From NCBI RefSeq assembly GCF_029109325.1, contig NZ_JAQKQJ010000015.1, positions 278,133-342,132 on the forward strand: DNA of 64,000 nt. The letters run 5' to 3'. The DNA comes from Nodosilinea sp. PGN35. Its GTDB lineage: Bacteria; Cyanobacteriota; Cyanobacteriia; Phormidesmidales; Phormidesmidaceae. The position numbers were made by a program, and so were the translations under genes. The stretch's first letter is position 1. Each line of letters begins with the position of its first letter. Of the stretch, positions 41,751 through 54,186 are shown piece after piece. The notes beneath the pieces were generated by a model. It was not told the DNA's origin, did not search any database, and saw only the letters and a list, made by a program, of their open reading frames with translations.

Positions 41751-43429
41751 TCCGGCTCCCACTCCGCCGCGTACTGCAACATCAGCGGCGGCAGGTGCAA
41801 ATCTTTAGGCGTCTTACAGCGGGCCTCAAAGATACCCAAAATATCCTTCAGGCCTGGGTTTCCCTTGCTGTTGCCGGTAATGCCGCTGGCAATGATGACG
41901 GCGCAGGCACCGTTGCAGTGGCTCTGCCAGGTTTGCCAGCGCTCCAGCAGGTGGCGATCGGGACTGCCGTCGGTTTCGTACTCCGCAAACAGATGCAGCT
42001 CGCCGTCGCCAGTTTGCAGCAGGCCCAGCTCAAAGGCTTCGCCGCTGAAGGGGTCGCTACCGGGGTTGAAACACACCCCCTGCACCCCCCGAGCCTGCTG
42101 GAGCTGCTGAATTAGGGTCTTAGCCTTAGGGCGCGAGGTTTGAATCAGCACCACCGGCAAGTTGGGGGCGTCGGCACCGCCATTGCGGTGAACATCGATG
42201 CCCTGGGCCTGAAAGGCGATCGCCGGATCCTGGCGCAGGGTCTCTAGCACCCGTCGCTCAAACTGGGTGAGGATGATGATCGCCCCCTCGGGTACATAGT
42301 CATCGCGCAGCACCGGAAAATTCACCAGGCCGGTCGGGCCGGTTTCGTCGCCCAGAGCCTCCTCGGTTTCCGCCGCCAGCTCTTGGGTGACCTCGGGCAG
42401 CGTTTTTACCGTAACTTTTAGCGGCGACGCGCCGCCATTTTTTTCGGGGTTGAGAATTTTGTAGCTGCCCTGGAGCGCCTTGAGGGCAGGCTTTTCCAGC
42501 TGAGCCCGGTAGCGCGTCACAAAGCGCTGAATGGCTTCCATCGCCACCAAAAATACGGCTCCCTCTTCGTCGGCAAGCTGGCTACGCATGCCCTCCAGGG
42601 GATGAATGCTGCCAAAATCGGGCTGCACCGCCTCGGGGGCCGAGGCCAGCCAGGCCGCGGGCTGGGGCAGGTTCGGGAAGGGTTCGTCGTCAAACAGCTC
42701 AAAGTTGAGGTAGAGGCAGTCTTGCTCTAGAAAAGCCTCCTGCATCTGCTTGGGTGACTGCTGCCCCATCAGCACCCGCTGGCGAAACTGCTTGAGCGAG
42801 TCGAGGGAGCGATACATCAGCAGACCGTACTCGACGCCGCCCATGCCCAGCATTGAGACGTAGAGGGTTTCAATATCCCAGGCGTTGAGCTCAACGGCGA
42901 GCACCTGCTGCTCGTTGAGGGTGTTCCAGGGGGCCAGTTCCCAGATCTCCATGGCTTTGTCGAGCATGGCCTCGGCAAAGCGGGGGGGCAGCTCGGCCTC
43001 GGCCAGCTCGGCAGACTGCTGCAGGGCGTTGAACAGCTCGTCGATCAGGGGTAGCTCCGGGGCGTAGTCAATGGCAATGTCGAGGCCCTGGAGCGCCCCC
43101 CGCAGATAAAACTGAATTTCGCGATCGCTGACCACAATCTTCTGCGGGCGAGCCGGAGCCAGGTTGCCCTGGGGCGACTCAATCGCCTGGAGCAGCGTCC
43201 GCACCACCGGCTCGTAGCCGCAGGTGGTGGGCACCATGGTCAGCCCCCGCACCGCCCCGTGGCTGCTATCGACCCAGAGAATGCAGTCGCTGGTCTCGAT
43301 GTGGCGCTGGCGCAGCCCTGTATCGTCATCCATCAAACCGCCCACCGAACGGCGATCGCCCTCCCACACGCTGGCTACGCGGGGCAGCCGCTTCAGGCGA
43401 TCGATGGTAATGCGGTTCAATCGAGTCAT
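41747..43429 (-). CDS. Conserved cyanobacterial protein (DUF6930-like)
   Basis: 560 residues, soluble. It opens MTRLNRITIDRLKRLPRVASVWEGDRRSVGGL, followed by CILWVDSSHGAVRGLTMVP and ARPQKIVVSDREIQFYLRGALQGLDIAIDYAPELPLIDELF, a pattern I associate with DUF6930-type proteins. The C-terminal half has a charged middle and YETDGSPDRHLLERWQTWQSHCNGACAVIIASGITG. No catalytic motif is evident. Start ATG 43429 sits in a stretch rich in alternative starts but matches the family opening. Function unknown. Confidence 0.7.
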   Translation of the reverse strand: MTRLNRITIDRLKRLPRVASVWEGDRRSVGGLMDDDTGLRQRHIETSDCILWVDSSHGAVRGLTMVPTTCGYEPVVRTLLQAIESPQGNLAPARPQKIVVSDREIQFYLRGALQGLDIAIDYAPELPLIDELFNALQQSAELAEAELPPRFAEAMLDKAMEIWELAPWNTLNEQQVLAVELNAWDIETLYVSMLGMGGVEYGLLMYRSLDSLKQFRQRVLMGQQSPKQMQEAFLEQDCLYLNFELFDDEPFPNLPQPAAWLASAPEAVQPDFGSIHPLEGMRSQLADEEGAVFLVAMEAIQRFVTRYRAQLEKPALKALQGSYKILNPEKNGGASPLKVTVKTLPEVTQELAAETEEALGDETGPTGLVNFPVLRDDYVPEGAIIILTQFERRVLETLRQDPAIAFQAQGIDVHRNGGADAPNLPVVLIQTSRPKAKTLIQQLQQARGVQGVCFNPGSDPFSGEAFELGLLQTGDGELHLFAEYETDGSPDRHLLERWQTWQSHCNGACAVIIASGITGNSKGNPGLKDILGIFEARCKTPKDLHLPPLMLQYAAEWEPE

Positions 43430-43769
43430 GGGCTAACGATAACGACAGATAGAACAGATAGTCAGGCTACCGCTGGCTTGGGCACAGCTTTGGTCAGCAT
43501 AGCCAAGTTTAATCATCAACTGCCCACAGCAACTCAACCGCGTGCCCCTCAAAATCGGCCCCAAGTTGGCATACTGCACCCCTGCGAGCCTCCCTTCCAA
43601 AGCAGGGGAAGCCCAGAACAGCTGCTATAAACTATAGAAATTCTTGGCGGTAACGGCTAAGCCCGGGCGGCGAAAGTGTTAGATTTCAAAACAATTTAGG
43701 CTGCCTTAGCTGCGGTCGGGGTGACTCTGTTTATGATGGTAGAAGCTGTACTTACATCGAAAGGTTGCA
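43430..43769. other. Divergent gene-free region between DUF6930-like and A-type carrier genes
   Basis: 340 bases holding both promoters. TATGAT at about 43731-43736 is a good -10 candidate for the downstream plus-strand gene, ahead of an apparent 5' leader of about 30 bases. No repeat or hairpin is obvious. Confidence 0.35.
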
Positions 43770-44126
43770 ATGGCCCAAGCCACCGAACAAACCCGAGGCA
43801 TTTTGATGTCGGAAACGGCCCTGCGGCACGTTAAAGCCCTCCAGGCATCCCAGGGCGACAAGGAACTGTGCCTGCGCGTCGGGGTGCGCCAGGGCGGCTG
43901 CTCTGGTATGTCCTACACCATGGATTTTGAAGACCCTGCCAACATCAACGAGCACGACGAAGTCTACGACTACGAGGGCTTTCGCGTGGTCTGCGACAAG
44001 AAGAGCCTGCTGTACCTCTACGGCCTCATGCTCGACTATAACGACGCGCTGATTGGCGGCGGCTTCCAGTTCACGAATCCCAACGCCGTGCAGACCTGCG
44101 GCTGCGGCAAGTCCTTCGGAGCGTAG
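43770..44126 (+). CDS. A-type iron-sulfur cluster carrier (SufA/IscA family)
   Basis: 118 residues. HesB/IscA/SufA fold with the three Cys ligands at 44, 110 and 112: RQGGCSGMSY and QTCGCGKSF. The central EHDEVYDYEGFRVVCDKKSLLYLYGLMLDYNDALIGGGFQFTNPNA is the family core. It helps build and carry Fe-S clusters, which photosynthetic cells need for photosystem I and ferredoxins. I give no symbol because SufA and IscA cannot be separated by eye. A TPR gene follows on the same strand, and a TTCG-capped hairpin lies between. Confidence 0.94.
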   Translation: MAQATEQTRGILMSETALRHVKALQASQGDKELCLRVGVRQGGCSGMSYTMDFEDPANINEHDEVYDYEGFRVVCDKKSLLYLYGLMLDYNDALIGGGFQFTNPNAVQTCGCGKSFGA

Positions 44127-44144
44127 GAGAGGTGCACGGTGCAC

Positions 44145-44180
44145 GGTTTGCGGTATGCGGTTCGCCGCAGACCGCAAACC
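44145..44180. promoter_or_regulatory. Stable hairpin with TTCG loop
   Basis: GGTTTGCGGTATGCGG (44145-44160) pairs with CCGCAGACCGCAAACC (44165-44180) with one mismatch, closed by TTCG. Between the A-type carrier and TPR genes; it could terminate or stabilise the first transcript. No T run follows. Confidence 0.65.
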
Positions 44181-44267
44181 GCAGACCGTATCCCCCCTCC
44201 CCCTGTTCATTTCCTGCCTGGCGACCATTCGTGGTTAGCTAGATGTTGGCCCAGACATTGACCGACT

Positions 44268-44684
44268 ATGACTCAAACTGTTGAAGCCCTGTTCGACGAG
44301 GGCATCGAGCGCTACAAGAAGGGCGAAGAGCCCGCTGAGCTAATTCCGGTATTTAAAGAGGTGTGCGATCGCGCCCCCAAGAGTGCTGCCGCCTGGGCCT
44401 GTCTGGCCTGGCTCTACCTGCTCACCGACAAGCCCAACGCTGGCCTCAAAGCCGCCCAAAAAGCGGTCAAGCTCAACCCCCAAGATCCCCAGGGGCGGGT
44501 AAACCTGGCGGTAGCCATGCTCGACTCGGGTAAGCCCGGCGTACGTGAGCATGTCGAAATCGCCGGTCAGGTGATGACCGTCGCCGACGATCTCAAAAAA
44601 GAAGTCATGGACAGCATTGACGACGGCCTTACCCGTAAGCCCGACTGGAAGAGCCTGGCGCGGGTCAAGCAGTGGCTTGAGTAA
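44268..44684 (+). CDS. Small TPR-repeat protein
   Basis: 138 residues with two or three TPR helical hairpins (IERYKKGEEPAELIPVFKEVCDRAPKSAAAWACLAWLYLLTDKPNAGLKAAQKAVKLNPQDPQGRVNLAVAMLDSG). The C-terminal end (DDLKKEVMDSIDDGLTRKPDWKSLARVKQWL) is conserved in my memory of cyanobacterial relatives. It lies 142 bp after the A-type Fe-S carrier gene; this pairing suggests, but does not prove, a role with Fe-S proteins. Cytosolic. Confidence 0.8.
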   Translation: MTQTVEALFDEGIERYKKGEEPAELIPVFKEVCDRAPKSAAAWACLAWLYLLTDKPNAGLKAAQKAVKLNPQDPQGRVNLAVAMLDSGKPGVREHVEIAGQVMTVADDLKKEVMDSIDDGLTRKPDWKSLARVKQWLE

Positions 44685-44694
44685 GTTAACTTTT

Positions 44695-44762
44695 AGAAAC
44701 CGGGTTTCTCTTGCGTTACACGCCAGTCAATTGGCGATCGCAAAGTAGAAACCCGGTTTCTC
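44695..44762. repeat. Inverted pair of AGAAACCGGGTTTCT
   Basis: AGAAACCGGGTTTCT (44695-44709) and AGAAACCCGGTTTCT (44747-44761) are reverse complements enclosing 37 bases with a HIP1 site. The same motif pair occurs in repeats R1 and R2. Placed between convergent genes, it may serve as a bidirectional terminator. Confidence 0.75.
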
Positions 44763-44772
44763 TCTTTAAAAC

Positions 44773-45441
44773 CTACTGCCCGTACCACTCCTGCCGCCAC
44801 TGCGCCATCTGATCGATCTCCGCCTGCTGAGAAGCAATGATCTCATCGGCCAGGGCCAGCAGCTCAGGGCGACTGCTCTTGGCCTTCAAATCCTCCGCCA
44901 TGGCCACGGCTCCCTCGTGGTGAGGAATCATGGCGTTGATGAAGCGCAGGTCAAACTCCGCGTCGGCCCCGCCCAAATCCATATCCATTCGCATGGCGGA
45001 GAGCATCTCTTGGCTCATCGCCATGTCGTGCTTCATCTCGGCGTGGTACATCACCGGCTCGGCAGGGGCATTGGGGTACCACTCGGCCCGCCAATCCTGC
45101 ATCTGGTCAATTTCCCCCTGCTGGGCCGCGATGATCTCCTCCGCCAGCTGGCGAATTTCAGGCCGCTGGGAATTTTCCAGCGCCGCTTCGGCCATCGCCA
45201 AAGCCCCCTCGTGGTGGGGAATCATACCGTCGATAAAACGCAGGTCGTAGGTGGCATCCGCCGGGCCAAGATCCATGGCGTGGTCGTGGCCCCCGTGGGC
45301 ATCCCCGGTGGCCATACCGTGGTCGCCATGGGATTCTCCGGGGCCACCGTGCAGCCCCTCCTCGGCACCACCTCCGCAGGCCGCCAGGGGTACCAGGGCC
45401 GCCAAAGCCAGCACCGTCGCCAGGGCTCGATTGATTGCCAT
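44773..45441 (-). CDS. Lipoprotein with two DUF305 domains
   Basis: 222 residues from ATG 45441, with AGGAGA upstream; the longer frame (45519) lacks support. Signal peptide II: LATVLALAALVPLAAC-GGG, lipidated at Cys. A His/Gly/Asp-rich linker (MATGDAHGGHDHAMD) may bind metal. Two DUF305 domains follow as a tandem duplication: DLRFIDGMIPHHEGALAMAEAAL... and DLRFINAMIPHHEGAVAMAEDLK..., each with M-I-P-H-H-E and a D-x-M..W..EWY end. DUF305 is a ferritin-like helical domain often linked to copper handling. Likely periplasm-facing. Confidence 0.88.
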   Translation of the reverse strand: MAINRALATVLALAALVPLAACGGGAEEGLHGGPGESHGDHGMATGDAHGGHDHAMDLGPADATYDLRFIDGMIPHHEGALAMAEAALENSQRPEIRQLAEEIIAAQQGEIDQMQDWRAEWYPNAPAEPVMYHAEMKHDMAMSQEMLSAMRMDMDLGGADAEFDLRFINAMIPHHEGAVAMAEDLKAKSSRPELLALADEIIASQQAEIDQMAQWRQEWYGQ

Positions 45442-45716
45442 TCGTCGCTCTCCTTCTAGGCGTTCTCTCGTTTCTAGGGTAAACACTCTAGCTGAATGTA
45501 GGGTCAAGCGCTCCGTCAACGCAATCCGCCGCGCCAGGGCGCTGATGCATGCGCCGTTGCGCCCGGTGGGGAGGGGTCGGTCGTTTCCCCCTGATGTCTG
45601 GCCCGTGGGTTTTCCGCCACGGTTTTTTGGGGATAGACAGAGACAGGTGTGTGCGATGCTGGGCTTATCCCAACCTCAGGTGGGGTTAACAGACTCAGGT
45701 CAGCGCGGCAGCAGTT

Positions 45717-48131
45717 ATGACAGAGACAATCGCAGGGGCCTTGGATGACCGTCTGAAGTTGACAACCGGGTGGCAGGTTCCCCCCCAAGACGTGCTGGAG
45801 GTGCTCCACGCACCGCAGCTTCCCTACGTGTGGACGGCACCCACCGGAGAGTATTTGCTGCTGGCCGACCCGGTGCTCTACCCGCCGCTGGCGGAACTGG
45901 CTGCGCCCATGCACAAGCTGGCTGGCCTGCGCGTCAACCCGCTGACCAATGATCACCACAGTCGCCATGGGGGCACCTGCCCCCGCCTGGTGCGAGGGCA
46001 GGATGGAGCTACCACCCGGCTCGCCCTGCCGGAGGATGCGGAGGTTGTGACTGTGAAGTGGACGGCGGCTGGCCAGCGCTTTGCGCTCACCGTCAGGCAT
46101 AGCGATCGCATTGGGCTGTGGGTCGGCTCGGTGGCGGGTGACCTGGCCGAGATTGAGGGGCTGGCGCTCAACCCGCTGCTGGGCAGCGCCGTGGCCTGGC
46201 TACCCGATCAAGAGCGCCTGCTGGTGCGCCGCCTGCCGCAGCGGGGGCCAGTGCCTGAGCCACCGACGATCCCAATGGGGCCAGAGACCGTAGAGGGGGC
46301 GGGGGCCTCGTCGCGATCGACCTACGAAGCCCGCAACCTGCTAGAGACCGCCCACGACGATGCCCTATTTGAGTACTACGCCACCTCGGAGCTGGCGATC
46401 GCTGAGCCGACCACGGGCCAGGTTGAGGTCATTGGTACCCCGGCGGTCTACGCCAAGGCTAAGTTTTCCCCCTCTGGGGAATATCTGCTGGTCAAGCGTT
46501 TGGTTGGCCCCTGGTCCCACGAGGTGACCTGGGGGCGGTTCGCCAGCGAAATCGAAGTGTGGAACGACCGGGGCGAGTTTGTGGCAACGATCGCGTCGCT
46601 GCCTGTGGCCGACGCGGTACCGGCCCACGGGGTGCCCGTCGGCCCGCGATCGGTTGTGTGGCGCTCTACTGCGCCCCACACGCTTTTCTGGGTTGAGGCG
46701 CTGGACGGTGGCAACCCCGTGGCCAGGGTGCCCCACCGCGATCGCCTGATGCGTCTGGATGCACCCTTTACGGCAGAGCCCGACGTTGTCTTTAAAGCTG
46801 AGCACCGCATTCAGCCCCAGCGCAGCGGTTGGACTGCCGAGGGCGACACCCTCATGCTCACCCAACGGGAGCGTATCCGGCGCTGGCGCTACGTCTGGCT
46901 CCTGGATGTGGCCAGCGGGGCAGCGCGCCTGTGGTTTGACCTAGACGAGGGCGATCGCTACGGCAATCCGGGCTATCCGCTGTTTCGGCCCTTGCCCAAC
47001 GGTCGCTGGGTGCTGCACCAGCAAGGCGATGCGGTCTACTTCAGCGGCAGCGGGGCGACCGACCAGGGCGATCGCCCATTTTTAGACCTGCGCCACCTGG
47101 TCACCGGAGAGACGGAGCGCCTGTTTCGCTGCCCGCCGGATCGCTACGAGTACGTGGTGGCCCTTGCGGGAAGCGAAAGCCGCTGCGTACTGCGCTCCGA
47201 GTCGGCGGTGGAGGTGCCCAACTACCACCTGGCCAGCTTCGGCCAGCCCATTGAGGCGGCTGCGGGCGAAGCCACCCGCACCCTGACGCGCCAGCCAGTC
47301 ACACAGTTTGACGACCCCACCCCTCAACTGCGGGCGATCGAGAAACGCATTGTGCGCTACGAGCGCAACGACGGCGTGCCCCTCAGCTTTCACCTGTACC
47401 TGCCCCCCGGCTACCAAGAGGGCACACCCCTGCCCACGGTGCTCTATGCCTACCCGATGGAGTACTCTGGGGCGGCTACCGCCGGGCAGGTGAGCGGTTC
47501 GGCCCAGCGCTTCATGCGCCTGTACGGAGCCTCTCACCTCTACTTTTTGCTGCGAGGGTATGCCGTTCTCGACCAGACCGCCATGCCGATCCTTGGCGAC
47601 CCCGAGACCGCCTACGACACCTTCGTCCCCCAGCTGGTGGCCGATGCAGAGGCCGCCGTCGCCAAGGCCATCGAGTTGGGCGTGGCCGACCCTGAACGGA
47701 TCGGCATTCTTGGCCACAGCCACGGCGGGCTGATGGTGGCCAACCTGCTGGCGCACACCGATCTGTTTCGCGCCGGTATTGCCCGCAGCGGCTCCTACAA
47801 CAAAACAAATCAGCCCTTTGGCTTCCAGGCCGAGCGCCGCTCTCTGTTTGAGGCGCGGGAGGCCTACATTCAGCTCTCACCCACCTTCTTTGCCGATCAA
47901 ATCAGCCAGCCGGTGCTGATCATCCACGGGGCCGACGACTCTAACCCCGGTACCCCCACCTTCCAGTCCCAGGTGTTCTACGAAGCCGTGCGCGGTGCGG
48001 GGGGCACCACCCGGCTGGTGCTGCTGCCCTTTGAAGACCACGGCTACCGGGCCAGGGAGACGATCGAGCACGTGCTCTGGGAGCAGTTTCAGTGGTTCGA
48101 CAGGTATGTGAAGGGGGGCTGGGACAGTTAA
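45717..48131 (+). CDS. S9-family prolyl oligopeptidase-like peptidase
   Basis: 804 residues. The N-terminal two-thirds (to about 540) is a beta-propeller-like domain. The C-terminal alpha/beta hydrolase has nucleophile Ser668 in ILGHSHGGLMVANLLAH, the acid in IHGADDSNPGTP and the His in LPFEDHGY. The sequence YAYPMEYSGAATAGQVSGS and FLLRGYAVLDQTAMPILG places it near the chloroplast glutamyl endopeptidase (S9D) group. It probably trims peptides in the cytosol. Start ATG 45717. Single-gene unit; a MITE-like element follows about 20 bp after its stop. Confidence 0.9.
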   Translation: MTETIAGALDDRLKLTTGWQVPPQDVLEVLHAPQLPYVWTAPTGEYLLLADPVLYPPLAELAAPMHKLAGLRVNPLTNDHHSRHGGTCPRLVRGQDGATTRLALPEDAEVVTVKWTAAGQRFALTVRHSDRIGLWVGSVAGDLAEIEGLALNPLLGSAVAWLPDQERLLVRRLPQRGPVPEPPTIPMGPETVEGAGASSRSTYEARNLLETAHDDALFEYYATSELAIAEPTTGQVEVIGTPAVYAKAKFSPSGEYLLVKRLVGPWSHEVTWGRFASEIEVWNDRGEFVATIASLPVADAVPAHGVPVGPRSVVWRSTAPHTLFWVEALDGGNPVARVPHRDRLMRLDAPFTAEPDVVFKAEHRIQPQRSGWTAEGDTLMLTQRERIRRWRYVWLLDVASGAARLWFDLDEGDRYGNPGYPLFRPLPNGRWVLHQQGDAVYFSGSGATDQGDRPFLDLRHLVTGETERLFRCPPDRYEYVVALAGSESRCVLRSESAVEVPNYHLASFGQPIEAAAGEATRTLTRQPVTQFDDPTPQLRAIEKRIVRYERNDGVPLSFHLYLPPGYQEGTPLPTVLYAYPMEYSGAATAGQVSGSAQRFMRLYGASHLYFLLRGYAVLDQTAMPILGDPETAYDTFVPQLVADAEAAVAKAIELGVADPERIGILGHSHGGLMVANLLAHTDLFRAGIARSGSYNKTNQPFGFQAERRSLFEAREAYIQLSPTFFADQISQPVLIIHGADDSNPGTPTFQSQVFYEAVRGAGGTTRLVLLPFEDHGYRARETIEHVLWEQFQWFDRYVKGGWDS

Positions 48132-48149
48132 AGCCGACCATGGTTATGT

Positions 48150-48245
48150 AATGTAGCCAGTCTAGTTAAGACATTTCCCCTGACAACGTTTGAACGTTCG
48201 AACGTTCAAACGTCTCTAGATGTCCTAACCCAGATGGCTATAGCT
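48150..48245. mobile_element. MITE-like element, copy C
   Basis: About 96 bp. Left: TGTAGCCAGTCTAGTTAAGACA; right: TAGATGTCCTAACCC plus AGATGGCTATAGCT. Centre: AACGTTTGAACGTTCGAACG and its inverted repeat half TTCAAACG, i.e. a longer perfect palindrome than in copy A. It lies between the S9 peptidase and glgP genes. Confidence 0.78.
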
Positions 48246-48411
48246 CCAGCAGGAAAAGTAGCGTTTCGGTTTTCGCTCTGCTTTCTTTTGCTATATGTTG
48301 CGGCATTCTTAAACCAATCTTAAATCGTGCCCTAGACCACACTGCCCGATCGCCTTATTTGATCTGATCAGTAGGGTCACTCACTGCACCCTGAGCCAGG
48401 ATCGATCGCCC

Positions 48412-50964
<2,553 letters not shown>

Positions 50965-50978
50965 GCCTAACGGCCATC

Positions 50979-51470
50979 CTATGAGTCACCGTCTTGCAAG
51001 AGTTGAGCCCGCAGCGCTGGCGCCACCCAAAAATTAGCCTCTTGCTGTAAGCGGTCGATCGCGGTTTTCAGGGAAGGTATGCTGCCGTCGTATCGCCCCC
51101 TGAGCAGGACGCCTAAAATTCCTGTAACGCCCAGCCCTAATGCTCTAGCCGCTCGGCGGGCCTCTTTCTCGTCGAGTAAAATTGTCTCGGCAGCTACTTC
51201 AACCGCTAGAGCAATGGCTTCAGATTCACCCTGGTGCAGGTCTTGCTTCAGCAGGATAACCAACGATCTGTCTGCCAGAGGTTGGGGGATTAGCCAACCC
51301 TCATCAATGGCCGTCTGTAGGGCACCAGAACCGGGTAGATTGTCGTTGACCTTTAGCTCTGAGAGAACGGCTGGGGGAATGTAGACTTGCCCAAATTGTT
51401 GAGGCAGCAGAAATAGATGATCAATGATTGCCAGGTTCAAGAGGGGCGAAGTATTACTGACGACGGGCAT
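50979..51470 (-). CDS. DUF3368 PIN-like toxin
   Basis: 163 residues from ATG 51470 (a longer form from 51479 adds three residues). DUF3368 is a PIN-domain-like toxin family: MPVVSNTSPLLNLAIIDHLFLLPQQFGQVYIPPAVLSEL at the N terminus, LHQGESEAIALAVEVAAETILLDEKEARRAARALGLGVTGILGVLL with the D-E-x-x-A-R motif in the middle, and a C-terminal W.A. segment. Its start overlaps the UPF0175 gene by about 17 bp, the usual antitoxin-toxin order. It converges on glgP. Confidence 0.88.
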   Translation of the reverse strand: MPVVSNTSPLLNLAIIDHLFLLPQQFGQVYIPPAVLSELKVNDNLPGSGALQTAIDEGWLIPQPLADRSLVILLKQDLHQGESEAIALAVEVAAETILLDEKEARRAARALGLGVTGILGVLLRGRYDGSIPSLKTAIDRLQQEANFWVAPALRAQLLQDGDS

Positions 51471-51702
51471 AATCCACATCTTCTGCGAGTTCAGATTCTG
51501 AATAATGCCGAACGATATGGCGATCGCCTAGAAGCTGACTGAACTGGCGATGGTCAAGGCTGGCAAGTTCACAGGCTTTGCCAAAGGACAGCAGTTCTTG
51601 GGCATAGAGGGCTAGAGCCAGCTCCTTCAAAAGCTCCGCTTCAATGCGGCTTTCGGGCAGCCGGATGGATTGAATAATGGACTCGGGAATGGATAACTGC
51701 AT
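51454..51702 (-). CDS. UPF0175 antitoxin
   Basis: 82 residues from the ATG at 51702-51700. UPF0175 protein: MQLSIPESIIQSIRLPESRIEAELLKELALALYAQELLSFGKACELASLDHRQFSQLLGDRHI, the typical helical family with the L..LA..L-Y-x-x-x-L-L-S-F-G-x-A-x-x-L-A core, ending in an acidic/aromatic region (SELAEDVDYARRQ). It neutralises the DUF3368 toxin encoded just downstream. TGGAG lies eight bases upstream on the minus strand. Its ATG shares two bases with the ATG of the divergent kinase gene. Confidence 0.9.
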   Translation of the reverse strand: MQLSIPESIIQSIRLPESRIEAELLKELALALYAQELLSFGKACELASLDHRQFSQLLGDRHIVRHYSESELAEDVDYARRQ

Positions 51703-52237
51703 GGAACGCATCTCCATCGTTGGCACAACGGGATCGGGTAAGACAACTCTAGCGCGACGGGTCGCTGAGCGCTGCTCGATCCCCCATGTCGAGCTAGATG
51801 CCCTCCAGTGGGAGCCCCATTGGACTCCGGCGGAGCCCCAGGTCTTTCGCGATCGCGTGACGGCAGCGCTGAGCGGCGATCGCTGGGTTGTCGACGGCAA
51901 CTACAGCGCCGTGCGCGATATCGTCTGGGGCAGAGCCGACACGGTCGTGTTTCTGGACTACCCGTTTGGGCTGGTGCTGGGGCGACTGTTGGGGCGCACC
52001 TGGCGGCGATCGCTCCACCGAGAAGAGCTGTGGAACGGCAATCGCGAGACCTTTCGCCAATCGTTTTTCAGCCGCGACTCAATTTTGGTCTGGCTGTTGC
52101 GCACCTACCGCAAAAAGCGTCAGCAGTATCCGGCCCTGTTTCAGCAGCCGGAGTACGCCCATTTGTCGCTCGTGCAGCTGCGATCGCCCAAAGCAGCCGA
52201 GCAATGGCTACTCTCCTGTGAGCAACATTTGCTGTGA
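51701..52237 (+). CDS. P-loop nucleotide kinase-like protein (adenylate kinase-related)
   Basis: 178 residues from ATG 51701. P-loop: MERISIVGTTGSGKTTLARRVAERCSIPHVELDALQWEPHW. Then RWVVDGNYSAVRDIVWGRADTVVFLDYPFGLVLGRLLGRTWRRSLHREELWNGNRETFRQSFFSRDSILVWLLRTY; these are the marks of the topology-modulation-protein/adenylate-kinase-like family. Two earlier in-frame ATGs (51677, 51689) exist, but the family opens at MERISIVG. Substrate unknown. The start codon overlaps that of the antitoxin on the other strand (CATG). Possibly the product guards or only neighbours the toxin pair. Confidence 0.82.
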   Translation: MERISIVGTTGSGKTTLARRVAERCSIPHVELDALQWEPHWTPAEPQVFRDRVTAALSGDRWVVDGNYSAVRDIVWGRADTVVFLDYPFGLVLGRLLGRTWRRSLHREELWNGNRETFRQSFFSRDSILVWLLRTYRKKRQQYPALFQQPEYAHLSLVQLRSPKAAEQWLLSCEQHLL

Positions 52238-52278
52238 GCCAGATCAACGGATTGTCTGGCTCACAGCAAATTAAGAAC

Positions 52279-53892
<1,614 letters not shown>

Positions 53893-54186
53893 GATGGGTT
53901 AATCCTGCGGGTGATGGTGGACTCGGGTGCAATGAAATCAGGGCGTCGGCCCCCTACTGGCCAAAAAATTAAAGGTACCTAAGGATGCCACAGGATTGGC
54001 ATTCTCCAAATGCTGTGGGGTGAGATGGGGGCTAAGTCAGGTCTGGCGCTGAGGTTGAGACAGACAACCCTGGGTTAGCGGCGAGATCGGAGGCGGCTGG
54101 CGAATAGCAACTGCGCCTTGCCCTAGCGCGGCAGAACAGACAAAATTCAGGGCTGCTATGGGAGTTATCTTAAAAAAATATTCCTT

